NCBI GenBank assembly: GCA_003526435.1 | Contig: DPWF01000119.1 | Location: 1-6,079, forward strand | Source: Chitinophagaceae bacterium | GTDB lineage: Bacteria; Bacteroidota; Bacteroidia; Chitinophagales; Chitinophagaceae | Direction of reading: 5' to 3' | Length of the DNA: 6,079 bases | In this document: one piece after another, positions 1-5,792 of the stretch | Layout of the letters: the number at the start of each line of letters is the position of its first letter | How positions within the stretch are numbered: position 1 is the first letter of the stretch | Made by a program: the position numbers and the translations under genes | Notes under the pieces: generated by a model | Database searches by the model: none | Told to the model about the DNA's origin: nothing | The model's input: only the letters and a program-made list of their open reading frames with translations

Positions 1-1
1 C

Positions 2-1747
2 AACAAGCTGTACCTGCTGATGGAAAAACAGCATAACCGCGGACAGGATGGCGCCGGAATTGCCGCCGTAAAGCTGAATACCGAACCCGGAAACCCCTTT
101 CTCTATCGCTTGAGAAGCAGTGCACCACAACCCATCGCCGATATTTTCTTTAAAATAGGTCAGGAAATACAGGAACTGGAGAAATACCAGCCCGATATCA
201 AGCAACACCCCGGACTCATGAAGGGCCACCTGCCATTTATGGGCGAGCTCTTGCTGGGTCACCTGCGCTATGGTACACAGGGAAAGAACAATGTAGAATT
301 TTGTCACCCCTTTATCAAACGCGATCTCATGCCGGGTAAAAACCTGGCGCTGGCAGGCAACTTTAACCTGGTAAACACCGATGAACTCTTTGACCTGATC
401 AATATGAGTCCCGGCGATTTCCAGAAACAGAGCGATCTCGCAGCCATGATGGAAGTAATACACCATTTCCTGTCGAAAGAAGATGAGCTCAGCCCCAATG
501 CCGCCGAAGTAAAAAAAGTATTGGATAAAGCCACCCCCTTATTTGATGGTGGTTATACCATTGGTGGTTTGTTGGGTAACGGATCGAGTTTTGTAATGAG
601 AGATGCGCATGGCATACGTCCTGCTTATTATTATATAAATGATGAAGTAATTGTGGCGGCCAGTGAACGGGCGGCCATCAGAACCACCTTTAATGTAGGT
701 GAGAATGAAGTAATGGAACTGATGCCCGGAAAAGCCATCATTGTAGATGAAAAAGGCAATTATTCCATAGAACAGATTCTCGAACCCAAAGAAAGAAGGG
801 CCTGTAGTTTTGAACGCATTTATTTTTCACGTGGTAGCGATGAAAAAATTTACAGGGAAAGAATTGCACTGGGTCATCACCTGAGCCAGACGGTGCTGGA
901 ACGCATCAACAACGATTTAAAGAATACCATTTTCTCTTATATACCCAATACTGCTGAAGTAGCTTTTTACGGACTGGTAAAAGGCATGGAGCAATACCTC
1001 AATAAAATAAAGGTAGAACGCATACTCAGTTGGGGAAACGACTTTACGCCCGAGAAGCTGGAAGAAATGGTGACCAGAAAAATACGCCAGGAAAAAATTG
1101 CCATCAAAGACGTAAAGCTTCGCACATTCATAACTGAAGACGCCAACCGTAATGAAATGGTACAGCACGTGTACGATATTACCTATGGTACCGTACGTGC
1201 AGGAGAAGATACGCTGGTGGTAATAGACGATAGTATTGTACGTGGCACCACGCTCAAAGAAAGTATTGTGCGCATGCTGGCGAGGTTGAAACCTAAAAAA
1301 ATCATCGTGGTATCTTCTGCACCGCAGATACGTTACCCCGATTGTTATGGTATTGATATGAGTAAGCTCGGCGATTTTATCGCCTTCCGTGCGGCCATTG
1401 CCCTGCTCAAAGAAAGAAATATGGAATATGTACTCACCGAAGTACATGAAAAAATAAAAGAGCTAACCCTAACCGGTCAGTTGCATACAGAGAATGTGGT
1501 GAGGCAGGTGTACAAACCATTTACCACAGAAGAGATCTCACAGAAAATTGCACAGCTCATCACTCCTCCTGAAATAGATACACCTGTAGAAGTTATTTAC
1601 CAGACCATTGAGGACCTGCACGACAGTTGTCCCACCAATACCGGCGACTGGTATTTCACCGGAAACTACCCAACACCGGGTGGTAATAAAGTGGTGAATA
1701 AGGCTTTCCTCAATTTTATGGAAGGGAAGAACGTGAGGGGGTATTAA
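2..1747 (+). CDS. Amidophosphoribosyltransferase-like protein (long Bacteroidota PurF form), 5' partial
   Basis: This is the C-terminal 581 residues of a PurF-like enzyme. The frame stays open to the left edge (N-K-L-Y-L-L precedes the Met at 20), so the true start and the catalytic N-terminal Cys lie outside. PurF moves glutamine-derived ammonia onto PRPP to make phosphoribosylamine, the first step of purine synthesis in the cytosol. Counting from Met20, the glutaminase half shows QHNRGQDGAG (4-13), RYGTQG (83-88) and AGNFNLVN (112-119). The phosphoribosyltransferase half shows the PRPP loop VVIDDSIVRGTT (400-411), then SAPQIRYPDCYGIDM. The C-terminal tail (GDWYFTGNYPTPGG) is, from memory, typical of a long Bacteroidota form distinct from the roughly 500-aa classical enzyme. 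The oxyanion-loop Asn-Gly of classical PurF appears as Asn-Phe (114-115). The fold is clear. Whether this copy is the main purF or a paralogue cannot be decided, so no symbol is given. Confidence 0.9.
   Translation, partial: NKLYLLMEKQHNRGQDGAGIAAVKLNTEPGNPFLYRLRSSAPQPIADIFFKIGQEIQELEKYQPDIKQHPGLMKGHLPFMGELLLGHLRYGTQGKNNVEFCHPFIKRDLMPGKNLALAGNFNLVNTDELFDLINMSPGDFQKQSDLAAMMEVIHHFLSKEDELSPNAAEVKKVLDKATPLFDGGYTIGGLLGNGSSFVMRDAHGIRPAYYYINDEVIVAASERAAIRTTFNVGENEVMELMPGKAIIVDEKGNYSIEQILEPKERRACSFERIYFSRGSDEKIYRERIALGHHLSQTVLERINNDLKNTIFSYIPNTAEVAFYGLVKGMEQYLNKIKVERILSWGNDFTPEKLEEMVTRKIRQEKIAIKDVKLRTFITEDANRNEMVQHVYDITYGTVRAGEDTLVVIDDSIVRGTTLKESIVRMLARLKPKKIIVVSSAPQIRYPDCYGIDMSKLGDFIAFRAAIALLKERNMEYVLTEVHEKIKELTLTGQLHTENVVRQVYKPFTTEEISQKIAQLITPPEIDTPVEVIYQTIEDLHDSCPTNTGDWYFTGNYPTPGGNKVVNKAFLNFMEGKNVRGY
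1712..1741 (+). repeat. Direct repeat copy A: 3' end of the purF-like gene
   Basis: These are the last ten sense codons before the final Tyr codon and stop of the purF-like gene, encoding NFMEGKNVRG. They match 2445-2474 at 26 of 30 positions by eye, in the same orientation, and all four differences are transitions. The match resumes after a one-base shift (TATTAA in both). Confidence 0.8.
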
Positions 1748-1772
1748 TCTTAGATGTAAACCTGATTTTTTT

Positions 1773-1801
1773 AGTGCGCCTCAGAAATGATGCGCATTTT
1801 T
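1773..1801 (+). terminator. Probable rho-independent terminator of the purF-like gene
   Basis: A 7-bp stem, AGTGCGC (1773-1779) with GCGCATT (1792-1798), includes one G-T wobble. It closes a 12-nt loop and runs into a short T tract (1797-1801). It sits 26 bp past the stop codon. The stem is GC-rich for its surroundings, but the loop is long, so this is a moderate call. Confidence 0.45.
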
Positions 1802-1993
1802 CTGTGCCCTTCTGTGTCTTCAGTGGCAATTAAATATCACTGTCTAAGGGACTCCTTTTAAGAACTTTTGAAATAGCACACCAATCTTTGCCAATCGGCC
1901 TTGCCTTTCTTCTCTGGAAAATTAACCTCTCGTTTTTCAAATAGTGTTAGTTTGTGTCTTCAATGGACACATTCAACAAGTAGACATCCACCA
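1802..1993. other. Intergenic region upstream of the VanZ-like gene
   Basis: I find no gene here. TTTG occurs at 1867-1870 and 1887-1890, and a TTAGTTTG resembling the Bacteroidota -7 box occurs at 1946-1953. No pair has the expected 18-21 bp spacing, so I do not call a promoter. A six-codon ATG frame at 1963-1983 ends just before the VanZ start and has no recognisable content. Confidence 0.4.
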
Positions 1994-2413
1994 ATGAAAT
2001 TATTACCCAATAAAAAAGCCAGTCTTTTGTTGGCTGGTCTTTTCCTGGCAGGTTCCATTTTTGGTTTTATGGTAAAATTACCATCAGCTTTCAGGCATTA
2101 TGATAAAGAGCTGCATTCATTATTTTATTTTTTAGCAGCCGCATTTCTCAATGTATTATTTGCTAAAAAAAGATTTACCAGGCATATACTCATATTTGCT
2201 TTCCTGTATTTGCTGGGCATGTCTATTGAATATGCGCAGGAGTATTCCAATCAGTTTTTCCGTAAACGAATACATGGCCGTTACGATAAGGAAGATGTTC
2301 TGTCGAATTTGAAAGGGCTAATTGCATTTTCGGTTGTATGGATTGTATATGTTGGGCTTACATTTTTTGCAAAAAGACCCACATGGCAAAAAGAAGCGGA
2401 CAGTAGTAAATAG
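1994..2413 (+). CDS. VanZ-like family membrane protein
   Basis: A 139-aa integral membrane protein with about four predicted TM segments (roughly residues 9-27, 42-57, 63-80 and 108-126). It carries the VanZ-family signatures: D37-K-x-x-H41 at the start of the second helix, E79-x-x-Q82 at the end of the third, and R96-Y-D98-x-x-D101-x-x-x-N105-x-x-G108 in the following loop. The family is named after teicoplanin-resistance protein VanZ, but most members are chromosomal and of unknown biochemical role, so resistance should not be inferred. I chose ATG 1994. The frame stays open upstream to a TTG at 1901, but those residues (PFFSGKLTSRF and on) do not look like a family N-terminus. No Shine-Dalgarno is visible. 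The gene stands alone, between the purF-like gene and a second copy of that gene's 3' end. Length fits short Bacteroidota VanZ-like proteins. Confidence 0.8.
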   Translation: MKLLPNKKASLLLAGLFLAGSIFGFMVKLPSAFRHYDKELHSLFYFLAAAFLNVLFAKKRFTRHILIFAFLYLLGMSIEYAQEYSNQFFRKRIHGRYDKEDVLSNLKGLIAFSVVWIVYVGLTFFAKRPTWQKEADSSK

Positions 2414-2438
2414 AGAACCCCAACGATGACAGTAAGAC

Positions 2439-2478
2439 TCTTTGAATTTTGTAGAGGGGAAGAATGTGAGGGGGATAT
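2439..2478 (+). pseudogene. Direct repeat copy B: orphan purF-like gene tail
   Basis: Positions 2445-2474 repeat the end of the purF-like gene (26/30 identical). Read in the matching frame they encode NFVEGKNVRG, against NFMEGKNVRG in the intact gene. The GAA/GAG and AAC/AAT differences are silent and Met/Val is conservative, so the copy diverged as coding sequence before it was orphaned. The preceding Leu codon also matches in sense (TTG against CTC). Further upstream the frame meets a stop at 2433-2435 and similarity is lost. The frame now runs through the old stop because of one extra A. It is best read as the last dozen codons of a second purF-like allele or paralogue, left by recombination or integration. 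About 34 bp later there is a terminator-like hairpin, as after copy A. Confidence 0.65.
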
Positions 2479-2511
2479 TAAATATCTAATTCATTTATTT
2501 GAAATAGTTGG

Positions 2512-2540
2512 AAGCACTCTATTCAAAAAAGGGTGCTTTT
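2512..2540 (+). terminator. Terminator-like hairpin after the orphan purF-like tail
   Basis: A 9-bp stem, AAGCACTCT (2512-2520) with AGGGTGCTT (2530-2538), contains one T-G wobble. It closes a 9-nt loop and ends in TTTT (2537-2540). It could serve the VanZ-like gene ending at 2413, or be the inherited terminator of the vanished purF-like copy. The right arm can pair instead with CACCCT at 2549-2554. Confidence 0.6.
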
Positions 2541-2593
2541 ATGTTGACCACCCTCTCAGCTAGATGATTCACTGCTTTTCAACAAGGTGATTT

Positions 2594-2626
2594 TTTGATA
2601 TATGTGTAAGAAGTTGCGTATATTTA
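2594..2626 (+). promoter_or_regulatory. Bacteroidota-type promoter for the two-TM/SinR-like operon
   Basis: TTTG (2594-2597) is followed after 21 bp by TATATTTA (2619-2626), which matches the Bacteroidota -7 consensus TAnnTTTG at all but the last base. A start of transcription near 2632-2634 would give a leader of about 35 nt to the ATG at 2667. No Shine-Dalgarno is seen in that leader. Confidence 0.55.
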
Positions 2627-2666
2627 AAAGTACCAACAGTTATAATAAAAACGTTTGTGTCAAATA

Positions 2667-3455
2667 ATGAAAATTAAGTATGTATTACTATTAACCTTGC
2701 TGATTCTTGTAATTGGCTACTCTTTAGGGCAATTTATACCATGGGAATATCTGCGTCCGACAGTTACAGACAAGCAAATCTCAATTAATGACTACTATAC
2801 GAGATTAGTTAGCATAATTGGTGCAGTAGCGACACTTTTTGCGACCATGGTTGCTCTATTTAAAGAAGACATAAAAAAGCTTTACGAGTATGCATCTCTG
2901 GAGATAAATTATAAAGACACTAATGTTTTATCTGAAATTTTGGATACAGAATCAAGCGGAAATTCAACAACAGGTGGAACTCTAATGGCTAAGAAATATG
3001 AAATCGCTATTAATATTAGTAATGCAGGCAAATTAGCAGCACGTACGTGTCAAATTTATTTAGAACAATTAACTTTCAAGAATCCTACTTTTCCTGCACC
3101 CCAGGAAATTCAACCTTCTAATAAGCCGCTGACTTGGATAGGGAAAACGGAATCAGCAATTACTATTCCATCTAAGGCAAAAGCTTTTGTGACAATTGTG
3201 GAAATCTTATCTCCGGAATCAGAGATTGTTCAAAACAGTGATAGCAGTCCGGGAAAGCCACAAATAAAAATTGCCGGAAACGATTTGTTTTTTGACAATT
3301 ATCACGGCTTATATGAGTGTACATTCATGATATATAGTGAAAACGCTTCGCCGAAAGAATTTAAACTTCTATTAAATTGGAATGGAAAATGGCAGCATCG
3401 TTTGACAGAAATGAAAACATGTATTACCGTTAACTCTACAACTACTAGAAAATAA
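2667..3455 (+). CDS. Two-TM protein with C-terminal beta-rich soluble domain, unknown function
   Basis: A 262-aa protein I cannot assign to a named family. TM1 spans about residues 5-24 and TM2 about 47-65, joined by a short polar loop. A charged stretch (KEDIKKLYEY) then leads into a soluble domain of about 190 residues. That domain alternates short hydrophobic strands and polar turns, as in a beta-sandwich, and contains ISNAGKLAAR (117-126). By the usual hairpin topology the N-terminus and the large domain should both face the cytoplasm. No catalytic motif is visible. I chose ATG 2667 over the upstream TTG at 2655 because it starts directly before TM1. The stop overlaps the next gene's start by one base (TAATG), so the two are probably co-translated. 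Two-TM plus beta-domain proteins include phage-defence membrane effectors such as Cap15 and the Panoptes 2TM-beta protein. The likeness here is in layout only. Confidence 0.75.
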   Translation: MKIKYVLLLTLLILVIGYSLGQFIPWEYLRPTVTDKQISINDYYTRLVSIIGAVATLFATMVALFKEDIKKLYEYASLEINYKDTNVLSEILDTESSGNSTTGGTLMAKKYEIAINISNAGKLAARTCQIYLEQLTFKNPTFPAPQEIQPSNKPLTWIGKTESAITIPSKAKAFVTIVEILSPESEIVQNSDSSPGKPQIKIAGNDLFFDNYHGLYECTFMIYSENASPKEFKLLLNWNGKWQHRLTEMKTCITVNSTTTRK

Positions 3456-3733
3456 TGCATAAACTTTATATTATATCATATAATGGCTCAAATTCTTCAG
3501 CAATTAAAGAGACCGTAAAATTACATGGAGCATGGTTCAGTCATTTTGACAATCAGTATTTATTATGCTCAACTTCAAATATTGCTACTATAAAATCTGC
3601 ATTAGATACTAAAATTGTACAAGGTGTTGATAGACTTTTAATTCTAGAAGTTGAATTAAAAGAAGTAAAAGGGTGGATTAATAAAAATGGGTGGGATTGG
3701 ATAAAAAATCAACGAGAAAAATTAAAGCACTGA
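3455..3733 (+). CDS. SinR/Cas2-like small protein (ferredoxin-like fold predicted)
   Basis: A 92-aa soluble protein. Its pattern matches, from memory, the small bacterial proteins often annotated 'SinR family', which are related to the Cas2/VapD ferredoxin-like fold. Visible are an N-terminal strand KLYIISYN (3-10), a helix ending in G25-A-W27, a strand with FDNQYLL (31-37), then helix, D59-R-L-L-I-L strand, G73-W74 turn and a W80-D-W82 end. Typical relatives have Asp after the Ser-Tyr of strand 1, where Cas2 enzymes carry their metal-binding Asp. Here it is Asn10, so Cas2-type nuclease activity is doubtful. It has no HTH and is not the Bacillus sporulation regulator SinR. The ATG overlaps the upstream stop by one base (TAATG), which ties it to the two-TM protein. 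Its likely role is to sense something for, or regulate, that protein, but this is inference. No cas1 or CRISPR repeats are nearby. Confidence 0.65.
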   Translation: MHKLYIISYNGSNSSAIKETVKLHGAWFSHFDNQYLLCSTSNIATIKSALDTKIVQGVDRLLILEVELKEVKGWINKNGWDWIKNQREKLKH

Positions 3734-4009
3734 GAGCTTCTGATAGAATTCCATCCCTTTTCAACAAAGTTTTTTACAATGAAAAAGTTCTATCTCTTCT
3801 TGGTCAGTTATGAACGTTGTGTTTAGTATAGCTGAGGTATACTATCTAGTTTTGGGTTTACTAATTCATTTGTGAAGAGTAGCTAGCCAAGTAGTAATTA
3901 ACTTTCAAATATGTGGGTAGTTGCAAAGTCTTAAATCATTAACCAACGGTTAGAGTGTAAATGATGCGATGAATTTTAAAAATATCCTACTAGAAAGAAA
4001 GCAATTTTT
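3734..4009. other. Intergenic region between the two-gene operon and the next membrane-protein gene
   Basis: This AT-rich stretch has no credible ORF. It holds the inverted repeat at 3824-3844, a smaller one (TAACC-AAC-GGTTA, 3940-3952) and an AACGTT at 3813-3818. No spaced TTTG/TAnnTTTG pair was found, so the promoter of the 4010 gene is unlocated. Confidence 0.4.
3824..3844. repeat. Perfect 7-bp inverted repeat, possible operator or weak terminator
   Basis: TAGTATA (3824-3830) and TATACTA (3838-3844) are perfectly complementary around a 7-nt spacer. The site is about 90 bp past the SinR-like gene and 165 bp before the next gene. The AT-rich stem without a T tract argues against an efficient terminator. 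The symmetry would suit a dimeric DNA-binding protein. Confidence 0.35.
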
Positions 4010-4783
4010 ATGGCATCTATTATCAATTTTTTTACAATAATAGGATCGATTGCTACGGCAGTTTCAGCAGCAATTGCATGTATAACTTTACAGTCATTAA
4101 AGAAACAACGTGAGTCTACTTATAAGCCTGATATTGTCCTTGAGCCACTAAACTTTTATATATACTCGATCATAAAAAGTGACTTGCCATATCCATGTGA
4201 ATGGTCCAAAGAAGATAAAGGTTTTGACTATAATACAACATCCTTCAATAATTTCATCCAAGCTGAGTTGCATAATCTTGGTTTAGGTGCGGCAAGATAT
4301 ATTTCGGCGAGATACGATTTCGACATGATAGAGAGTATGCGTCTGACAAAAGCAGAAATGATGAAACTGAAGGAAGATTTGAGAGTTATGACTGTTATTG
4401 ATCAAAAGCGTCTTGAGGTTATACCTGCTTCCGAGAGTTCACCTTTTCAAAAAATGTTTTATGCACCTCTAGGACATGTATATAAACTAAATCATATTTT
4501 ACCTGATAGTGTTGCCAAAGATTCTATACAATTACCAGTAATAAGTCAATATCTTTTTTTCATATCACTTTCGGTTTACTTAATGTGGGCAACACCACAG
4601 CCAATTAAGAATACTGGCGTTTCAAAAATGAAACTAATAGATTTGCCACCACTATTTTTAGTCTTAACATATTTTGATATAGCCAATAAAGAGTATAATA
4701 AAAAATTCGAATTGCGATTCTCTTTACTGACCAGCTCAAAAATAAAAACTCAAGGTGTTTTAAACGTTAAAGAGATCGGATAG
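4010..4783 (+). CDS. Single-TM membrane-anchored protein with beta-rich domain, unknown function
   Basis: A 257-aa protein I do not recognise as a named family. One TM helix (about residues 5-27) is followed at once by a basic stretch, LKKQREST (30-37), which suggests the remaining 220 residues are cytoplasmic. Next come KPDIVLEP (39-46) and a strand-rich domain with LHNLGLGAAR (87-96), an internal helix-forming charged stretch (about 109-125) and a hydrophobic part near 185-195. The C-terminus is again strand-like. The N-x-G-x-x-A-A-R motif and TM-then-beta layout echo the protein at 2667-3455, so both may use the same kind of domain, although overall similarity is not obvious. ATG 4010 starts directly before the helix. 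An AG-rich stretch (AGAAAGAAAG) lies just upstream. It appears to be transcribed alone, since 276 bp separate it from the previous operon. Confidence 0.7.
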   Translation: MASIINFFTIIGSIATAVSAAIACITLQSLKKQRESTYKPDIVLEPLNFYIYSIIKSDLPYPCEWSKEDKGFDYNTTSFNNFIQAELHNLGLGAARYISARYDFDMIESMRLTKAEMMKLKEDLRVMTVIDQKRLEVIPASESSPFQKMFYAPLGHVYKLNHILPDSVAKDSIQLPVISQYLFFISLSVYLMWATPQPIKNTGVSKMKLIDLPPLFLVLTYFDIANKEYNKKFELRFSLLTSSKIKTQGVLNVKEIG

Positions 4784-4890
4784 CGATAATTTTATTCTTT
4801 ATAACGTTTCAATTAAAAAAAATCTAAGTGAATTTTATAAGTAGAAAAAAAGTTGTTGTTACATAAACGGCGAATAACATTATCTTATAG
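4784..4890. other. AT-rich gap left of the truncated HTH gene
   Basis: No gene is visible. It contains AACGTT at 4803-4808 and a weak inverted repeat (TGTTA near 4857, TAACA near 4875) just beyond the stop of the truncated HTH copy. A similar TAACA/TGTTA pair lies beyond the stop of the intact HTH gene (5766-5790), so the duplicated unit may reach into this flank. Confidence 0.3.
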
Positions 4891-5040
4891 TTATATAGCA
4901 ACCAAACCCTCCAACCTCACTTCTAACGCCTTCGCAATTTCATAAAGCAAAAAAATAGTCGGGTTCACTTTTCCATTCTCAATAATCTCAATAGCTGGTC
5001 TGTCTTTATTACAAACTCTGGCCAGATTGGTCTGGCTCCA
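4891..5040 (-). pseudogene. 5'-truncated XRE-type HTH gene (second copy)
   Basis: On the minus strand this encodes 49 residues from Trp (codon at 5038-5040) to a stop at 4891-4893. They align without gaps to residues 23-71 of the intact HTH protein at 5793-6008, with 39 of 49 identical by eye. The first 22 residues, including helix 1, are absent. Upstream of the Trp codon the frame meets TGA within three codons and there is no in-frame start, so it should not be translated. Similarity ends abruptly at the Trp codon, which looks like a recombination breakpoint. Gln37 of the intact protein is Pro here, in the recognition-helix region. The reading frame is otherwise free of stops, so the truncation is fairly recent or the copy came from a diverged functional relative. 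Confidence 0.85.
4913..5040. repeat. Left direct repeat flanking the toxin-antitoxin pair
   Basis: Matches 5815-5942 in the same orientation with a constant offset of 902 bp. By eye about 112 of 128 positions agree, and agreement is near 90% from 4931 onward. The repeated DNA is the body of the HTH gene. The antitoxin and toxin genes lie between the two copies. Confidence 0.85.
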
Positions 5041-5080
5041 GCATTTTCATTTATTTAACCGTATGATTTTGTATAACGCC

Positions 5081-5110
5081 TGCGAAACGCAAGAAAATTC
5101 AGTAACTTTA
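5081..5110 (+). promoter_or_regulatory. Possible operator and -7 box of the toxin-antitoxin operon
   Basis: TGCG-AAA-CGCA (5081-5091) is a short perfect inverted repeat. TAACTTTA (5103-5110) matches the Bacteroidota -7 box except for its last base and lies 14 bp before the antitoxin ATG. No TTTG sits at the right distance upstream (the nearest, 5068-5071, is 31 bp away). Antitoxins usually repress their own operon through such palindromes, but this is a weak call. Confidence 0.3.
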
Positions 5111-5124
5111 TTTTAAAATCTGCA

Positions 5125-5364
5125 ATGAACTACACAGACAAACATATCATTGAAACCTATTCAGGTTTATTTGAAGGCTTAAGCTCTTTGAGTAAAATTG
5201 AACTGATAGAAAGTCTTTCAAAGTCATTGAAGACGGCGAAAACTACAAAAGAGAGTAAGTTTTACAAATCTTTTGGTGCCTTTTCTTCAGCCAAATCTCC
5301 AGAGGCAATTATAAAAGACATCAAATCAAGCAGGAAGTTCAGCAATAAAGAAATTAAATTCTGA
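5125..5364 (+). CDS. Type II antitoxin of a VapBC-like pair
   Basis: A 79-aa protein whose job is inferred mainly from its place directly before a PIN toxin, overlapping it by one base (TGATG). The N-terminal half has a helical stretch (about 15-37, LFEGLSSLSKIELIESLSKSLK) resembling the 'F-x-x-L-S-x-x-x-K-x-E-L-I-x-x-L' region of small Bacteroidota antitoxins. The C-terminal half has FGAFSSAKSPEAIIKDI (50-66), then a basic tail, SSRKFSNKEIKF (68-79). In such pairs the tail wraps the toxin active site, and the N-terminal part dimerises and binds the operon promoter. It is not a classic AbrB or ribbon-helix-helix VapB by eye, so the DNA-binding mode is unclear. The start at 5125 is the only sensible ATG. 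Confidence 0.7.
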   Translation: MNYTDKHIIETYSGLFEGLSSLSKIELIESLSKSLKTAKTTKESKFYKSFGAFSSAKSPEAIIKDIKSSRKFSNKEIKF

Positions 5365-5768
5365 TGCAGTATTTACTTGATACCAGTATTTGTGTTTTCT
5401 TTTTACGTGGGAAATTAAATTTAGATGACATAATCAGGCAAAAAGGAAGAGAAAACTGCTTTATTTCTGAAATTACTGTGGTCGAACTTCGTTACGGTGC
5501 AGAAAACAGCGGCAACCCTACAAAATCACATAAAGCTGTTGACGCATTTGTAAGTGGCCTCTCCATTATTCCTATATACGGTTGTATTAAGCGATACGCA
5601 AAAGAAAAAGTCAGGCTTAAAAAAATCGGCAAACCTATGCATGATGAGTTTGACCTTTTAATTGGTGTAACGGCAATTGAAAATAAATTAACACTGGTTA
5701 CCGATAATGTAAAAGATTTCGAACGATTGAATGGAATAAAAATTGAAAATTGGTTCAAGAGAAAGTAA
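5364..5768 (+). CDS. VapC-like PIN-domain ribonuclease toxin
   Basis: A 134-aa single PIN domain, the usual VapC size. The acidic metal-binding set is complete: D6 (YLLDTSI), E41 (VVELRYG), D97 (EFDLLIG) and D114 (LVTDNVKDF). VapC toxins cleave specific RNAs, commonly tRNA or rRNA, with Mg or Mn and are held inactive by the antitoxin. The target of this one cannot be read from sequence. The middle region 'RYAKEKVRLKKIGKP' before D97 is typical of the family, and the C-terminus (NGIKIENW) matches the usual last strand. The ATG overlaps the antitoxin stop by one base. The gene runs towards the minus-strand HTH gene, with 24 bp between their stop codons. With all four acidic residues and an intact frame, it should be active. 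Confidence 0.9.
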   Translation: MQYLLDTSICVFFLRGKLNLDDIIRQKGRENCFISEITVVELRYGAENSGNPTKSHKAVDAFVSGLSIIPIYGCIKRYAKEKVRLKKIGKPMHDEFDLLIGVTAIENKLTLVTDNVKDFERLNGIKIENWFKRK

Positions 5769-5792
5769 CATACAAACGTTGATGCCTGTTAA

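Noticed and set aside
304..1447. Minus-strand open frames inside the purF-like gene (304-534 and 917-1447)
   Set aside because: They lie fully inside a gene with clear family motifs and their translations show no recognisable domain. They are shadows of the coding strand.
1901..1993. TTG-initiated N-terminal extension of the VanZ-like protein
   Set aside because: The extra residues are unlike the family, and the ATG at 1994 places the first TM helix near the N-terminus as expected.
3455..3733. The Cas2-like protein as part of a CRISPR-Cas locus
   Set aside because: No repeat-spacer array, cas1 or other cas gene is visible, and SinR/Cas2-like small proteins are common outside CRISPR loci.
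2667..3733. A true Panoptes (mCpol plus 2TM-beta) system
   Set aside because: The 92-aa partner lacks the GGDD polymerase motif, so only the general layout is similar.
3940..3952. TAACC-AAC-GGTTA inverted repeat as an operator of the 4010 gene
   Set aside because: A 5-bp arm is short enough to arise by chance in AT-rich DNA and no promoter element aligns with it.
4891..5040. Truncated HTH copy as a functional small gene
   Set aside because: It has no start codon in frame, a stop lies just upstream of its first homologous residue, and helix 1 of the HTH domain is missing.
5492..5758. Minus-strand open frame inside the PIN toxin gene
   Set aside because: It is opposite a PIN domain with all catalytic residues, and its own translation has no recognisable features.
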